Source of the DNA: Propionibacteriaceae bacterium
GTDB lineage: Bacteria; Actinomycetota; Actinomycetes; Propionibacteriales; Propionibacteriaceae
Direction of reading: 5' to 3'
DNA: 50,518 nucleotides
Assembly: GCA_031261485.1 (NCBI GenBank)
Contig: JAISJO010000056.1
Location: 1-50,518 of the forward strand
The notes under the pieces were generated by a model. It ran no database searches. It was given only the letters and a program-made list of their open reading frames with translations, and was not told the DNA's origin. How positions within the stretch are numbered: position 1 is the stretch's first letter; every line of letters begins with the position of its first letter. Shown in pieces: positions 23,846 to 32,455 of the stretch. The position numbers were made by a program, and so were the translations under genes.

Positions 23846-24298
23846 ATGGCCGAACTCAAAGACCAGATCGTCGCCGATATGAAAGATGCGATGCGGGCAA
23901 AGGACCAACTCACGTTGGGAACGCTGAGGATGGCCAAGGCCGCCATTATGAACGAAGAAGTCGCAGGCAAGGCGGCCCGCGAGCTGTCGCAGGCCGAGGA
24001 GCAGGCCGTCATCACTCGTGAAGTGCGCAAACGCCGTGAGTCCGCCGAGGTGTACGCCGACGCTGGTCGGGCTGAATTGGCTGAGAAGGAAACCGCCGAA
24101 GCTGACATCTTGGCGAAGTACATCCCGGCGCCTCTGAGCGAAGAAGAGGTCGACGCCATCATCGCCGAAGAAGTCGCCGCTCTGCCCGAGCCCACCATCA
24201 AGGCCATGGGCCAAGTCATCAAGGCCGTCAACGCCCGCGCAGGCGGACAGGCAGACGGAGCAACAGTTGCTGCCAAGGTTAGGGCCGCCTTGGCGTAG
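23846..24298 (+). CDS. GatB/YqeY domain-containing protein
   Basis: 150-residue soluble protein consisting only of the YqeY domain: an N-terminal helical part (LKDQIVADMKDAMRAKD..LGTLRMAKAAI), a central charged helix and the C-terminal tail-like domain (GQVIKAVNARAGGQADGATVAAKVRAAL) that resembles the tRNA-binding end of GatB. ATG 23846 follows AAGGGAG. Often linked to tRNA amidotransferase function, but its true role is not known. Convergent with the ATPase gene on its right. Confidence 0.92.
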   Translation: MAELKDQIVADMKDAMRAKDQLTLGTLRMAKAAIMNEEVAGKAARELSQAEEQAVITREVRKRRESAEVYADAGRAELAEKETAEADILAKYIPAPLSEEEVDAIIAEEVAALPEPTIKAMGQVIKAVNARAGGQADGATVAAKVRAALA

Positions 24299-24354
24299 GG
24301 CAGGGGTTTTCCCACTGTCACCGTGGGGTCCTGCGCGTCCCTAATGCCTAGCGG

Positions 24355-25677
24355 TCAGGACAAAGACGGTTGCTCTGTGAGTCTCTTCCGCAGTTGGGCT
24401 GTGTCGTACAAGGGCAGCTCGGTGATGGGACCTGGTGCTCCTGGCAAAGTCAATGATGCACGAACGACGTGCTCCGGGGAGAAACGCTCCATGAAGGCAT
24501 GAAGGCTGCGCGCACGCAGATTTGCGGCGGACTTCACTTCGACGGGCACAATCGTGTTATCGAGGTCAAGAAGGAAGTCTACTTCTGCGGCGTTCCGGTC
24601 GTTGGTCCAGTAGAACGGGCGCACTCCCACCGCAGCCACGAGTTCCTGCAACACATGCTGCTCTGCGAGTGAGCCTCTGAACTCGGTATAGAGCGAATCG
24701 GCGTCCAGGACAGTTTTCGGGGTCAGACCCGCCAGCGCACCCAATAGGCCAACGTCCAGCATGTACAGCTTGAACGCGGCCGTGTCTGTGTATGCCTTCA
24801 ACGGAACATGGGGAGTGCTCACACGATTGACCTGGTAGACGACCCCGGCATCAATGAGCCACTGAATAGCCATTTCGTAGCTTCGCGCGCGAGCCCCTGG
24901 TTCGATGTGGCTGTACACAAACCGTTTCTTCTCCTGTCCCAACTGAACAGCAATTGACGAGAAGACCTTGCGAATGCGAGGGACAAGCTCCAGCGGGGCG
25001 TGTTTGCTGACATCAAGATCGTAGGCCCTCAATATCTCTTCCTGAACCACCCTGGCGGTGTGTGGGCTTCCTGTCGCCACGAACTTCGTGACCGCTTCTG
25101 GCATTCCTCCGACGATGTCGTACATCGACAGCCATTCCAGCAGGCGAGGATGAAATGCCTGCCGATCCTGCAAAGAGCCATTCCTGAGGAGGTCGTCGAG
25201 GGAACCCTGCCCCACCGCGCGAAGGAACTCGCTGAACGTCAGCGGATACAAATCAGTGAACTCCACCTTCCCCACTGGAAACGACGCGCCTTCGTGCACT
25301 GCTAGGCCCAAGAGCGACCCAGCGGCCATGACGTGGTATTCAGGAGCAGTCTCTGCAAACGACTTCAGGGAGGCGAGAGCATTGGGCACTTCCTGTATCT
25401 CGTCAAACACGATGAGTGTCGATGCTGGGTCGAGAGGTGAGCCTGTGTGTATCTCCAAACGGCGAACAATGTTATGGGCGCTTCGATCTGGGAAAATGAT
25501 TCTGCCCAGTTCCTCGTCCTCGTTCAGGGACAGCCTCACCGTCTGGGCGTACTCTTTGCGGGCGAAATCGTCCATAAGCCAGGTCTTCCCCACCTGCCTC
25601 GCCCCTGACACGATGAGCGGCTTGCGCTCCGCCTTGTTCTTCCATTCCCGCAGTCGAGCGTATCCATCTCTGTCCAT
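24355..25677 (-). CDS. AAA ATPase with DUF4143 domain
   Basis: 440 residues. The P-loop GARQVGKT lies at residues 25-32, Walker B in LIVFDEIQEVPNALASL, and the C-terminal DUF4143 part contains LYMLDVGLLGALAG, EQHVLQELVA and YWTNDRNAAEVDFLLD with VPVEVKSA, a PD-(D/E)xK-like nuclease pattern. These proteins are common and multicopy in anaerobes and human-associated bacteria; no cellular role is established. A run of 33-bp repeats lies 36 bp ahead of its ATG. Single gene, convergent with yqeY. Confidence 0.9.
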   Translation of the reverse strand: MDRDGYARLREWKNKAERKPLIVSGARQVGKTWLMDDFARKEYAQTVRLSLNEDEELGRIIFPDRSAHNIVRRLEIHTGSPLDPASTLIVFDEIQEVPNALASLKSFAETAPEYHVMAAGSLLGLAVHEGASFPVGKVEFTDLYPLTFSEFLRAVGQGSLDDLLRNGSLQDRQAFHPRLLEWLSMYDIVGGMPEAVTKFVATGSPHTARVVQEEILRAYDLDVSKHAPLELVPRIRKVFSSIAVQLGQEKKRFVYSHIEPGARARSYEMAIQWLIDAGVVYQVNRVSTPHVPLKAYTDTAAFKLYMLDVGLLGALAGLTPKTVLDADSLYTEFRGSLAEQHVLQELVAAVGVRPFYWTNDRNAAEVDFLLDLDNTIVPVEVKSAANLRARSLHAFMERFSPEHVVRASLTLPGAPGPITELPLYDTAQLRKRLTEQPSLS

Positions 25678-25712
25678 AGCACCTCTCCAGTCGACAACAG
25701 TCTACTGCGTCT

Positions 25713-25811
25713 GCCGTTCCTTGCTAGGTCGTTTCCGGCCGCGATGCCGCGTTATGCTATGCATTTTGCGGCACAGACGCCGTTCTTTGCTATGCATTTT
25801 GCGGCAGAGGC
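25713..25811. repeat. Three 33-bp tandem repeats upstream of the AAA/DUF4143 gene
   Basis: Units start at 25713, 25746 and 25779, exactly 33 bp apart. Units 2 and 3 share GCTATGCATTTTGCGGCA; unit 1 is degenerate. Each good unit begins GCCG and ends CGGC and has the palindrome ATGCAT in the middle, so each is an imperfect inverted repeat. They stand just before the start of the ATPase gene and may be binding sites that control it. Confidence 0.65.
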
Positions 25812-25903
25812 TTTCTTACCCAAGGAACCAGCAGTCGCTTCGAGGATCGGAGTCGCCTCGGCGTGATGTGCTGGACCACTGGAGGCTCTGAGAACAAGAT
25901 GAG

Positions 25904-25942
25904 GCACCCTCGGTCCGTGTGTGTGCTGGTTTCCGAGGGTGC
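25904..25942. terminator. Long-armed hairpin between AAA gene and small membrane protein
   Basis: Perfect 10-bp inverted repeat GCACCCTCGG/CCGAGGGTGC with a 19-nt loop. A second stem, GGGCGAT/ATCGCCC, lies at 25989-26010. Both follow the end of the leftward membrane-protein gene and could end its transcript. The rest of this 362-bp gap holds no gene I can support. Confidence 0.45.
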
Positions 25943-26039
25943 AAGTCAGGTGTTTCTACCGACAGTGAATTTTGTCCGCGTCGACGACGGGCGATTCTGG
26001 GATATCGCCCTCGCGGACTCTAGTTTGCTTTGCCAGTTT

Positions 26040-26519
26040 CTATGTTGCGTTTGCCTTGAAGCGCCCCACAGCGATGATGTTGACGATGGGGATGGTCAAG
26101 CCGAGGAGAGCGGTGAGGGGGTTGGCCCCTATGGCGAGATTGACGACGAGCAGGATGATTCCTGCGATGAGAATGCATACTCCCAGGCCAACAAGCGTTC
26201 CGGCCATCTTTGGTTCGGTTGAGTACCGTATGCCTTGGATTCCAGCAACGAGACTCAGTATCGCCAGAGTGAGGGCGAGCAGTCCAACCCCGACAAGGGA
26301 ACCTACAGGGACACCCCACTGAGCCAACGTTGAGGCAGACATGAAAGTAGCGATCGCCAGAATGAAGTCCCCTGCGGCCACAATGATGAGCAGAATTGCC
26401 ATAACAAGAACGAACACATCGCGCTTTGTTCCGCTGTGCATCTGCGGATGTGCGGAAGAGTAACTGCCGGTTCCAACAATCGGTGCAGCGAGGTAGGAGA
26501 GCTCATTCTCTTTCGACAA
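26040..26519 (-). CDS. Small four-helix membrane protein, possibly 5'-frameshifted
   Basis: 159 residues in the open frame beginning at TTG 26519: a polar N-terminus of about 30 residues, then four hydrophobic segments (about 35-58, 70-92, 104-126, 130-150). No family recognised. The TTG has no ribosome site. The same frame stays open for 53 more codons upstream (to a TGA near 26680) and reads as a charged helical stretch (EEKAATAKYLRETQEQIAAN..), but contains no start codon; an ATG at 26668 in another frame gives MSASDKP and would join it if one base were added near 26650. Either a start-site oddity or a frameshifted gene. Confidence 0.55.
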   Translation of the reverse strand: MSKENELSYLAAPIVGTGSYSSAHPQMHSGTKRDVFVLVMAILLIIVAAGDFILAIATFMSASTLAQWGVPVGSLVGVGLLALTLAILSLVAGIQGIRYSTEPKMAGTLVGLGVCILIAGIILLVVNLAIGANPLTALLGLTIPIVNIIAVGRFKANAT

Positions 26520-26727
26520 GGTCTGCTGCAGCAGTGCGTCGGCTTCCTGATTTCGCCCGGCTATCCTAAGTCGGGTAATTTCGGTCTTGTTTGCCGCAAT
26601 TTGTTCTTGGGTCTCTCGAAGGTACTTCGCGGTTGCTGCCTTTTCCTCGGCTTGTCTGAGGCCGACATTGATCGCTGGTCAAAGACCGGACAAGGACATA
26701 GGCAAGATGGCTGCCCAGGGCGCAAGC

Positions 26728-27243
26728 CTAACCGTACGTGTCGCGGGGACCTCTGCCGGGCACTGAACGCAAACCCTTTTTCCAGGTCGGGCCGATGGGG
26801 CCGAGGATTTGGAGGCGGGTGATGGTGCCGGGGCCGAGGATGTCGTTCATTTTGCGTACGACTAGGGGAGACATGGTGCGAAGGGCTGTGGCCCACGTTG
26901 TGGATTCCGCACGTACGACCAGCAGGCCGCCTTCGTATTTCTCGGGTTTGGTGTGTGCAGCGTTGGCGTCGCCGACGAACTCGGCCCAGCGGGTCATGAG
27001 GGATACCACCGAGATTTGCTTCTTCCAACCGCGCCTGACGAGGACTTTGTCGAGTACTTCGCCTGCCACTTTGGGGTCGCGGGGGTCTTTGCTTGGCCCG
27101 GACCAGGCGGCTGCTTCCTCGTCGGGTTTGCGTTTGCGTCGGCGGGGGACAGGGGCTGCTCCACGGGCAGTTGCGGCGATGCGTTCGGCCACGTCGGTAC
27201 CTGTGGGGTCGTGGTACGAACTGGGATCACTAGTTTCGCCCAT
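26728..27243 (-). CDS. DUF721 family protein downstream of recF
   Basis: About 171 residues. The N-terminal half is basic and low in structure (VPRRRKRKPDEE); the C-terminal DUF721 domain contains WKKQISVVSLMTRWAEFVGD and STTWATALRTMSP, as in the small conserved protein that follows recF in most actinobacteria. A GTG at 27246 and an ATG at 27243 stand in tandem; AAGGG fits the ATG slightly better. The start overlaps the recF stop. The domain is DciA-like and may help load the replicative helicase; that role is family knowledge, not shown here. Confidence 0.85.
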   Translation of the reverse strand: MGETSDPSSYHDPTGTDVAERIAATARGAAPVPRRRKRKPDEEAAAWSGPSKDPRDPKVAGEVLDKVLVRRGWKKQISVVSLMTRWAEFVGDANAAHTKPEKYEGGLLVVRAESTTWATALRTMSPLVVRKMNDILGPGTITRLQILGPIGPTWKKGLRSVPGRGPRDTYG

Positions 27244-28460
27244 CACTCACGCCCTTCTGTGTAGCCAGCTCCGTGGTCCGACGAGCCTGCAACCGGCACC
27301 GCCTGCTCTTCCCATTGTCTCAGGGGTACACCTGGGTGGACGACACCGGGCTCGACTTTGTACACCCTCGCGTCCAGATTCTCGGGGACGTCCCGCAGGA
27401 CTGCCGCAGTGATGAATGTTTGTTCAACAGAGTCCATGGCGGCCACGACCCGCTCCCTACGCCTCTCATCCAACTCCGCGAAGACGTCGTCCAAGATGAG
27501 CACAGGCTCCAATCCATCGGCGTGCAGGAGGTCAAGACTCGCCAGACGCAACGCCAGGGTGTACGACCATCCCTCGCCATGGCTGGCATACCCCTTGACC
27601 GGCAAATCCCCAAGTGACAAGGATAAATCGTCCCGATGAGGTCCCACGAGGCACACCCCGCGAGTGATCTCGTCTTCCCGGCGCTCAGTCATTCTCTGAG
27701 CCAACGCCTCTGCGATGACACCGACCTCAGGGGAGATGCCTTCGGCCAAGGATTTGGACTCATACCTCAAAACGGCCCTCGACGGACTGGGTGCGATAGC
27801 GTCATAGTTGGACGCGACGTACCCTTCGATGTCGGCGACCGTCCTCAGGCGCGCGGCAACAAGCTCGGCCCCCGCCCTTACCAACGCCTCATCCCACACG
27901 TCCAATGTCTCTTCCGCGCCCGCCCCCGCACTTCGCACCGACCGGCCAGACATCGCTTTGAGTAGCGCTGTCTTTTGTTTGAGGGTGCGCTCATACTCGG
28001 CCTTGGGTCCGGCCAAACGAGGGGACCTTTCGATGACCAGGTCATCCAGGAATGCGCGCCGAGCCGATGGGTCTCCGCGCACAACACTCAGATCCTCCGG
28101 CGCGAAAGACACGACCCTCACCGCCCCGATGATGTCGCGGGGGCGAACCGCGGCGCGATTGAGGCGGGCCTTGTTGACCATTCCTGTGCGTAGTTCCAGG
28201 TCGACCGTCAGACTTCTCTCGTCGTCCACCCCGGCGTACACCTTGGCGGATATGGTCGCGGACGCGGCTCCGGATCGAATGAGCGGGGCGTCCGTGGCGA
28301 CTCGGTGTGAAGACCCGGTGGCCAGATATTCGACCGCCTCGACGATATTGGTCTTCCCGTACCCATTCGGTCCGAGAAAGACAATCACACCTGGTCCTAG
28401 GTCCAAGTCGACCGAATCGTACGAGCGAAAGTCAGTCAGCGCCAAGCGCGAGAGGTACAT
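27243..28460 (-). CDS. recF: DNA replication and repair protein RecF
   Basis: 405-residue SMC-like ATPase that helps load RecA at gaps. Walker A GPNGYGKTN lies near residues 31-39 with the preceding RLALTDFRSY start typical of RecF; near the C-terminus are VGPHRDDLSLSL (D-loop region) and PVLILDDVFAELDERR (Walker B). ATG 28460 lacks a clear ribosome site, 19 bp after dnaN, so translation may depend on dnaN. Gene order dnaA-dnaN-recF is the conserved one. Confidence 0.97.
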   Translation of the reverse strand: MYLSRLALTDFRSYDSVDLDLGPGVIVFLGPNGYGKTNIVEAVEYLATGSSHRVATDAPLIRSGAASATISAKVYAGVDDERSLTVDLELRTGMVNKARLNRAAVRPRDIIGAVRVVSFAPEDLSVVRGDPSARRAFLDDLVIERSPRLAGPKAEYERTLKQKTALLKAMSGRSVRSAGAGAEETLDVWDEALVRAGAELVAARLRTVADIEGYVASNYDAIAPSPSRAVLRYESKSLAEGISPEVGVIAEALAQRMTERREDEITRGVCLVGPHRDDLSLSLGDLPVKGYASHGEGWSYTLALRLASLDLLHADGLEPVLILDDVFAELDERRRERVVAAMDSVEQTFITAAVLRDVPENLDARVYKVEPGVVHPGVPLRQWEEQAVPVAGSSDHGAGYTEGRE

Positions 28461-28479
28461 GGAACGATCAGCATGGAGA

Positions 28480-29637
28480 CTACGCGGACAACCGCATCAA
28501 CATGATGACATGTCGATAGTCGTCAGCCGGTTCACCATCCAAGGACGGCAAGGCCGTGATGAGACAGGGTTTGCCCGAGCCAGTGAAGGAGATGTGGACG
28601 TACGGCGTCGTGAGAGCCTCAAGGGCATTCAAGAGGTAATGGGGGTTGAACCCGGCGGCGTCGATGACCGGCTCCCCTGCTTGGGTGTCGACGATGGCGG
28701 ACACTGCTTCCGAAGCCTGGGCCTGGTCACCACGGGCGGCTTCAAGGGTGATGGTGTCTTCGCCGATGATCATCTTGAGGGATGTGTTCTTCTCCGCGAC
28801 CAAGGACACGCGGCGCACAGCCGCAATGAGGTCGGCCGTTGAAGCGCGGACAGTCAAGTCGTCGGGAATGTCCATGAGGTGGCGCAGTTTGGGGAACTCG
28901 CCATCGAGCAGGCGCGTCGTGATTTCCCGCGTCCCCGTCAGGCCCTCGGCGGCAAAACCAATCAGACCTTCGCCCGCACCTGGTTCACCAAGGGAGATTG
29001 TTACCTTCTCTGACGCCAGCATGGATTTGGCGGCGTCCGTCAGCACTTTTCCAGGGACCAGACAGGACTCATTCTTTCCTGCTTTTTCGGGCTTCCAGGT
29101 GAGTTCTTTGAGGGCCATTCGGTAACGGTCGGTTGCCAGTAGAGAGATATTCTCGCCGTCGATCTCAATCTTGACGCCTGTGAACACAGGCAACAACTCG
29201 TCACGGCCTGCAGCGATGGCGACTTGGCCGACGGCGTCCGCGAAGACGTTGGCGTCGATGGTTCCAGCATTGCCTGGCATGTCGGGAAATTCGGGGTATT
29301 CCCCCACCGGAAGGGTTTGGAGCGCGAAGCGGGCCGAACCACACACCACTTCGACTTCCGCGTCGGTGGTGGCAACCGTTACTGATTTCGGTGGCAGCGA
29401 CCGAGTGATATCTGCCAAGAGCTTGCCGGACACGAGCGCGACGCCTTCGGATTCGACGCTCGCTTTCACGGTGACCTTTGCAGATGTCTCGTAGTCATAA
29501 GACGACAACGTGACCTCTTGGCCCTCCGCACGAATCAGCAGACCCGCGAGAATGGGAAAACTTGGCCTCGTGGGGAGACTCCTGGCCGCCCACGACACTG
29601 CGTCCGCTAGTGCGTCTTTGTCGAGTTGAAACTTCAT
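28480..29637 (-). CDS. dnaN: DNA polymerase III subunit beta (sliding clamp)
   Basis: 385 residues, three consecutive clamp domains. The N-terminus MKFQLDKDALADAVSWAARS, the GLLIRAEGQEVTLSSYDYE segment and the C-terminal PVIDAAGFNPHYLLNALEAL region are characteristic. ATG 29637 follows AAGGAGTACGT. Lies between oriC and recF, reading away from the origin. Confidence 0.98.
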   Translation of the reverse strand: MKFQLDKDALADAVSWAARSLPTRPSFPILAGLLIRAEGQEVTLSSYDYETSAKVTVKASVESEGVALVSGKLLADITRSLPPKSVTVATTDAEVEVVCGSARFALQTLPVGEYPEFPDMPGNAGTIDANVFADAVGQVAIAAGRDELLPVFTGVKIEIDGENISLLATDRYRMALKELTWKPEKAGKNESCLVPGKVLTDAAKSMLASEKVTISLGEPGAGEGLIGFAAEGLTGTREITTRLLDGEFPKLRHLMDIPDDLTVRASTADLIAAVRRVSLVAEKNTSLKMIIGEDTITLEAARGDQAQASEAVSAIVDTQAGEPVIDAAGFNPHYLLNALEALTTPYVHISFTGSGKPCLITALPSLDGEPADDYRHVIMLMRLSA

Positions 29638-30043
29638 ACGTACTCCTTGCCCGATTGAATCATACCGACTGTGGGCCCAGAGAGCACCTTGTGAGTCTGG
29701 TCCACAGATTCACAGGCCGGTGATGATGAAGATACGGATATGTATGTCTATCATCATCGTCATAGCGTCTGTGGAAACTGTGGATAACCTGTGTACGACG
29801 TTGAGATTGTCTGAATAACACTCATGGGATTTCTGTGGATAAGCCTGTGGATAGTGTGGATAACTTGTGGATAGTGAGCGCTCGATGAGGACTGTGGAAA
29901 CTTATGTACAGGTTATGAACGGGGTTATGCACAGGCTGGTGGATGGGAGTGTGCGATGGGGGGATCATACGGTGATTCTCGATTGCGGTGTGTCTGGGTG
30001 AGGGGTGTCGCGCTCAATGACGGTTTGGGCTAGCAGAGGTTGT
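29638..30043. other. Replication origin oriC (dnaN-dnaA intergenic region)
   Basis: 406-bp non-coding region. Perfect DnaA boxes TGTGGATAA are at 29779-29787, 29834-29842 and 29855-29863; TGTGGATAG variants at 29846-29854 and 29866-29874; TTATGCACA in opposite orientation at 29925-29933 and TTATGTACA at 29902-29910. Four boxes in 41 bp form a tight array. Next to it an AT-richer stretch (about 29720-29770) contains the inverted repeat GATGATGA/TCATCATC (29722-29758) and may be the unwinding element. Position between dnaA and dnaN is usual for actinobacteria. Confidence 0.92.
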
Positions 30044-31399
30044 CTAGCGGGTGGCTTGCTTGACCCGAGTCGTGATCTCGACCAAGGTCGAATACAGCCC
30101 AGCGTCTGAGGCGATCAGTGTACGAATCTTGTTGCAAGCGTGAAGCACGGTTGTGTGGTCTCGGCCAAAGAGTGCGCCAATCTTGGGCAGAGACAATTCT
30201 GTGTGATCGCGGCACAGGTACATGGCGATCTGACGCGCTAGAGCAAAGGATGAAGACCGGTTTGAGCCGGTGAGTTCTTCGAGCGTGAGTCCGAAGAATG
30301 TGGCTGTTTGGGCCATGATGGTGGCTGCGGTGATGGGGGGAGTGTCGGATTCAGGGATGAGATCCTTCAACACGATTTCGGCTGTGGCTAGGTCAATCGG
30401 TTGCTTGTTGAGGGAGGCGAAGGCCGTGATCCGGATGAGCGCGCCCTCGAGTTCGCGGATATTTGTATGAATGTTCGTTGCGATGAACTCTAGAACATCA
30501 GACCCTAGCTCAATATCGTCTGCTGTGGCCTTGTTGAGCAAAATAGCAATGCGCGTCTCGAGGTCGGCTGGCTGGATGTCGGTGATGAGACCCCATTCGA
30601 ACCGAGAGCGCAAGCGTGGCTCCAAGGCTTCGAGGGCCTTGGGGGGACGGTCCGAGGTGATGACAATCTGCTTCTGGGCGTTATGGAGCGCGTTGAAGGT
30701 ATGGAAGAACTCTTCCTGCGTTTGGATCTTGGACTCCAGGAACTGAATATCGTCCAACAGAAGAACATCGACATCGCGGTACATGGAGCGGAACGCAGTG
30801 GTCTGGTTGCTGGAGATGGCATTGATGAAGTCGTTGGTCATCTCTTCAGTCGAAGCGTATTTCACGCGAAGGCGCTTGTGATACTCGTGAATGTAATGGC
30901 CAATGGCGTGGAGAAGGTGAGTCTTGCCGAGGCCGGAGGCACCGTAGATGAGCAGTGGGTTGTACGACTGGCCAGGGTTCTCCGCGACGGCAACGGCCGC
31001 CGCATGGGCGAAGCGATTGGACGGTCCAATGACGAAGGAGTCGAAGAAGTACTTCGGGTTGAGCTTCTCCTCGTCGGTTTGCCGTTCGGGTTCAGCCGGG
31101 GAAGGCGGCATGAAGGGCGGGGCGGCGTGGGGGGAGTCGAGGGCGAGGGATTCGTCAACGACAGCGGTCACGCGAATGTCGTTGTCCAGGTAGTCAGACA
31201 CTATTTCTTCGAGTTTGTCGCGCAGCTTGACCTCGATGCGGCTGCGCGTGAAGTCATTCGGCGTTGCGATCAGAAGGGTGGACTCGGTCAACTCCAGCGG
31301 TTTCGAGACTGCGAGATGGGATCTGGTCGCGGCGTCGGCGACAGTGAGAAGATGGTCCCATAAGGCAGGAAGCGTGTCCGAGGAGCCGACAGCAGTCAC
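30044..31399 (-). CDS. dnaA: Chromosomal replication initiator protein DnaA
   Basis: 451 residues from GTG 31399, which follows GGAGAGG at good distance; the open frame extends to 31435 without a better start. Domain I covers about residues 1-85, followed by a short linker (about 90-115). The AAA+ part has Walker A GASGLGKTH and Walker B VLLLDDIQFL; the C-terminal DNA-binding domain carries the signature GRDHTTVLHACNKI. The linker is short compared with the long domain II of streptomycetes. A DnaA box TTATGCACA lies about 30 bp before the start, consistent with autoregulation. Confidence 0.98.
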   Translation of the reverse strand: MTAVGSSDTLPALWDHLLTVADAATRSHLAVSKPLELTESTLLIATPNDFTRSRIEVKLRDKLEEIVSDYLDNDIRVTAVVDESLALDSPHAAPPFMPPSPAEPERQTDEEKLNPKYFFDSFVIGPSNRFAHAAAVAVAENPGQSYNPLLIYGASGLGKTHLLHAIGHYIHEYHKRLRVKYASTEEMTNDFINAISSNQTTAFRSMYRDVDVLLLDDIQFLESKIQTQEEFFHTFNALHNAQKQIVITSDRPPKALEALEPRLRSRFEWGLITDIQPADLETRIAILLNKATADDIELGSDVLEFIATNIHTNIRELEGALIRITAFASLNKQPIDLATAEIVLKDLIPESDTPPITAATIMAQTATFFGLTLEELTGSNRSSSFALARQIAMYLCRDHTELSLPKIGALFGRDHTTVLHACNKIRTLIASDAGLYSTLVEITTRVKQATR

Positions 31400-31427
31400 C
31401 AGACATCCTCTCCACGTTATTCCGCAG

Positions 31428-31436
31428 TTATGCACA
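31428..31436. promoter_or_regulatory. DnaA box in the dnaA leader
   Basis: TTATGCACA, one substitution from the consensus TTATCCACA, about 30 bp ahead of the dnaA GTG. The 295-bp dnaA-rpmH gap also contains the rpmH promoter; I see no convincing dnaA promoter. Confidence 0.55.
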
Positions 31437-31600
31437 GCCTGTGTACAGGTCTGGTGCGTATAAATACGGTAGTCGCTTTGGGCCCTTCAGTACAAGTGGT
31501 TATAGGGTGAAAATTGGGTTGGTACGGCGTGTCGCGTAGACGAAACCCCTTGTGGGGCTTTATCGACATGTAGGTTAGCCTCCTTTCTTGGCGGGTCCAC

Positions 31601-31629
31601 TTGCCTGTGCTTGGGTTTCTGCGTAGTCT
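31601..31629 (+). promoter_or_regulatory. rpmH promoter
   Basis: TTGCCT, a 17-bp spacer and TAGTCT, about 65 bp ahead of the rpmH start on the plus strand. It would drive the rpmH-rnpA-yidD-yidC-jag operon. Confidence 0.45.
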
Positions 31630-31694
31630 AGATAGTCGCTGTCGTAGCGGCATTTCCCCTGTCAGCCCAGACAGGATAGACCTGAGGAGTCACG

Positions 31695-31832
31695 TTGAGT
31701 AAGCGTACATATCAACCGAGCAATCGGCGTCGCCATCGCGTTCATGGTTTCCGGACGCGCATGCGCACTCGCGCTGGTCGTGCCATCATCGCATCGCGCA
31801 GAGCCAAGGGCCGCGCGGAACTGACCGTCTAA
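31695..31832 (+). CDS. rpmH: 50S ribosomal protein L34
   Basis: 45-residue basic ribosomal protein: [19 protein letters not shown], then [12 protein letters not shown] and the closing [10 protein letters not shown]. The start is TTG at 31695, seven bases after GAGGAG. First gene of the operon running away from dnaA, four bases before rnpA. Confidence 0.97.
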   Translation: MSKRTYQPSNRRRHRVHGFRTRMRTRAGRAIIASRRAKGRAELTV

Positions 31833-31835
31833 GAG

Positions 31836-32162
31836 ATGCTGCCGGATCGGTTCCGGCTTCGGAGCAGCGCAGAATTCGCCCAAGTCATTCGACATGGGAA
31901 GAAAGCGGCTCGCCCGAGTTTAGTGATGTACGCATCACGGGGGGAACCGAAATTGGGGCTTGTTGTCGGGAAATCGGTCGGAGGCGCTGTGGTGAGGAAC
32001 CGGGTCAAGCGCAGGATTCGCCACTTGGTGGCACCCCTGCTCGTGCCTGGCTGTGCCATGAGCGTGGTTGTACGGGCTTTACCCAAAGCAGGGCAAAGTG
32101 GCAATAGTCTGTCGAGGGATTTGTATTCTGCGTGGTCAGCCTGCGAAAAGGACCTGCGATGA
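31836..32162 (+). CDS. rnpA: Ribonuclease P protein component
   Basis: 108-residue protein subunit of RNase P. The family core RNRVKRRIRHL lies at about residues 54-64 and the N-terminus has the usual FRLRSSAEFAQVIRHGKK. It starts four bases after rpmH, and its stop overlaps the yidD start. Confidence 0.96.
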   Translation: MLPDRFRLRSSAEFAQVIRHGKKAARPSLVMYASRGEPKLGLVVGKSVGGAVVRNRVKRRIRHLVAPLLVPGCAMSVVVRALPKAGQSGNSLSRDLYSAWSACEKDLR

Positions 32163-32455
32163 AGTGGGTGCTCATCGGGTTCATCAAAGCGTGGCGGGCG
32201 GTCGTGTCTCCTAGCTACGGGACTGTCTGCAAGTACTATCCGTCATGTTCGGAATATGGGCTTGAGGCAGTTCGTCATCATGGGGCGCTCAAGGGTGGGG
32301 CATTGGCGATATGGCGAATCATGCGGTGCAATCCGTGGAGCATGGGCGCTTACGACCCGGTGCCGGGTACAAGGGCAGCGTATTTGTGGGAATTGGAACA
32401 GGCGGGGGAATGGACTCCGAATCTGGAGACCGTCCGAAGTGAGGTAAGTGTATGA
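32159..32455 (+). CDS. yidD: Membrane protein insertion efficiency factor YidD
   Basis: 98 residues from ATG 32159, which overlaps the rnpA stop (ATGA). The family signature is clear: WRAVVSPSYGTVCKYYPSCSE followed by YGLEAVRHHGALKGG and the RCNPWSMGAYDPVP region. Membrane-associated helper of YidC-dependent insertion. Its stop overlaps the yidC start. Confidence 0.96.
   Translation: MKWVLIGFIKAWRAVVSPSYGTVCKYYPSCSEYGLEAVRHHGALKGGALAIWRIMRCNPWSMGAYDPVPGTRAAYLWELEQAGEWTPNLETVRSEVSV

Noticed and set aside
25713..25811. CRISPR array
   Set aside because: The 33-bp units are contiguous without spacers and no cas genes are present.
27808..28842. Plus-strand open frame of 344 codons across recF and dnaN
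   Set aside because: Crosses two essential genes in antisense; composition not protein-like.
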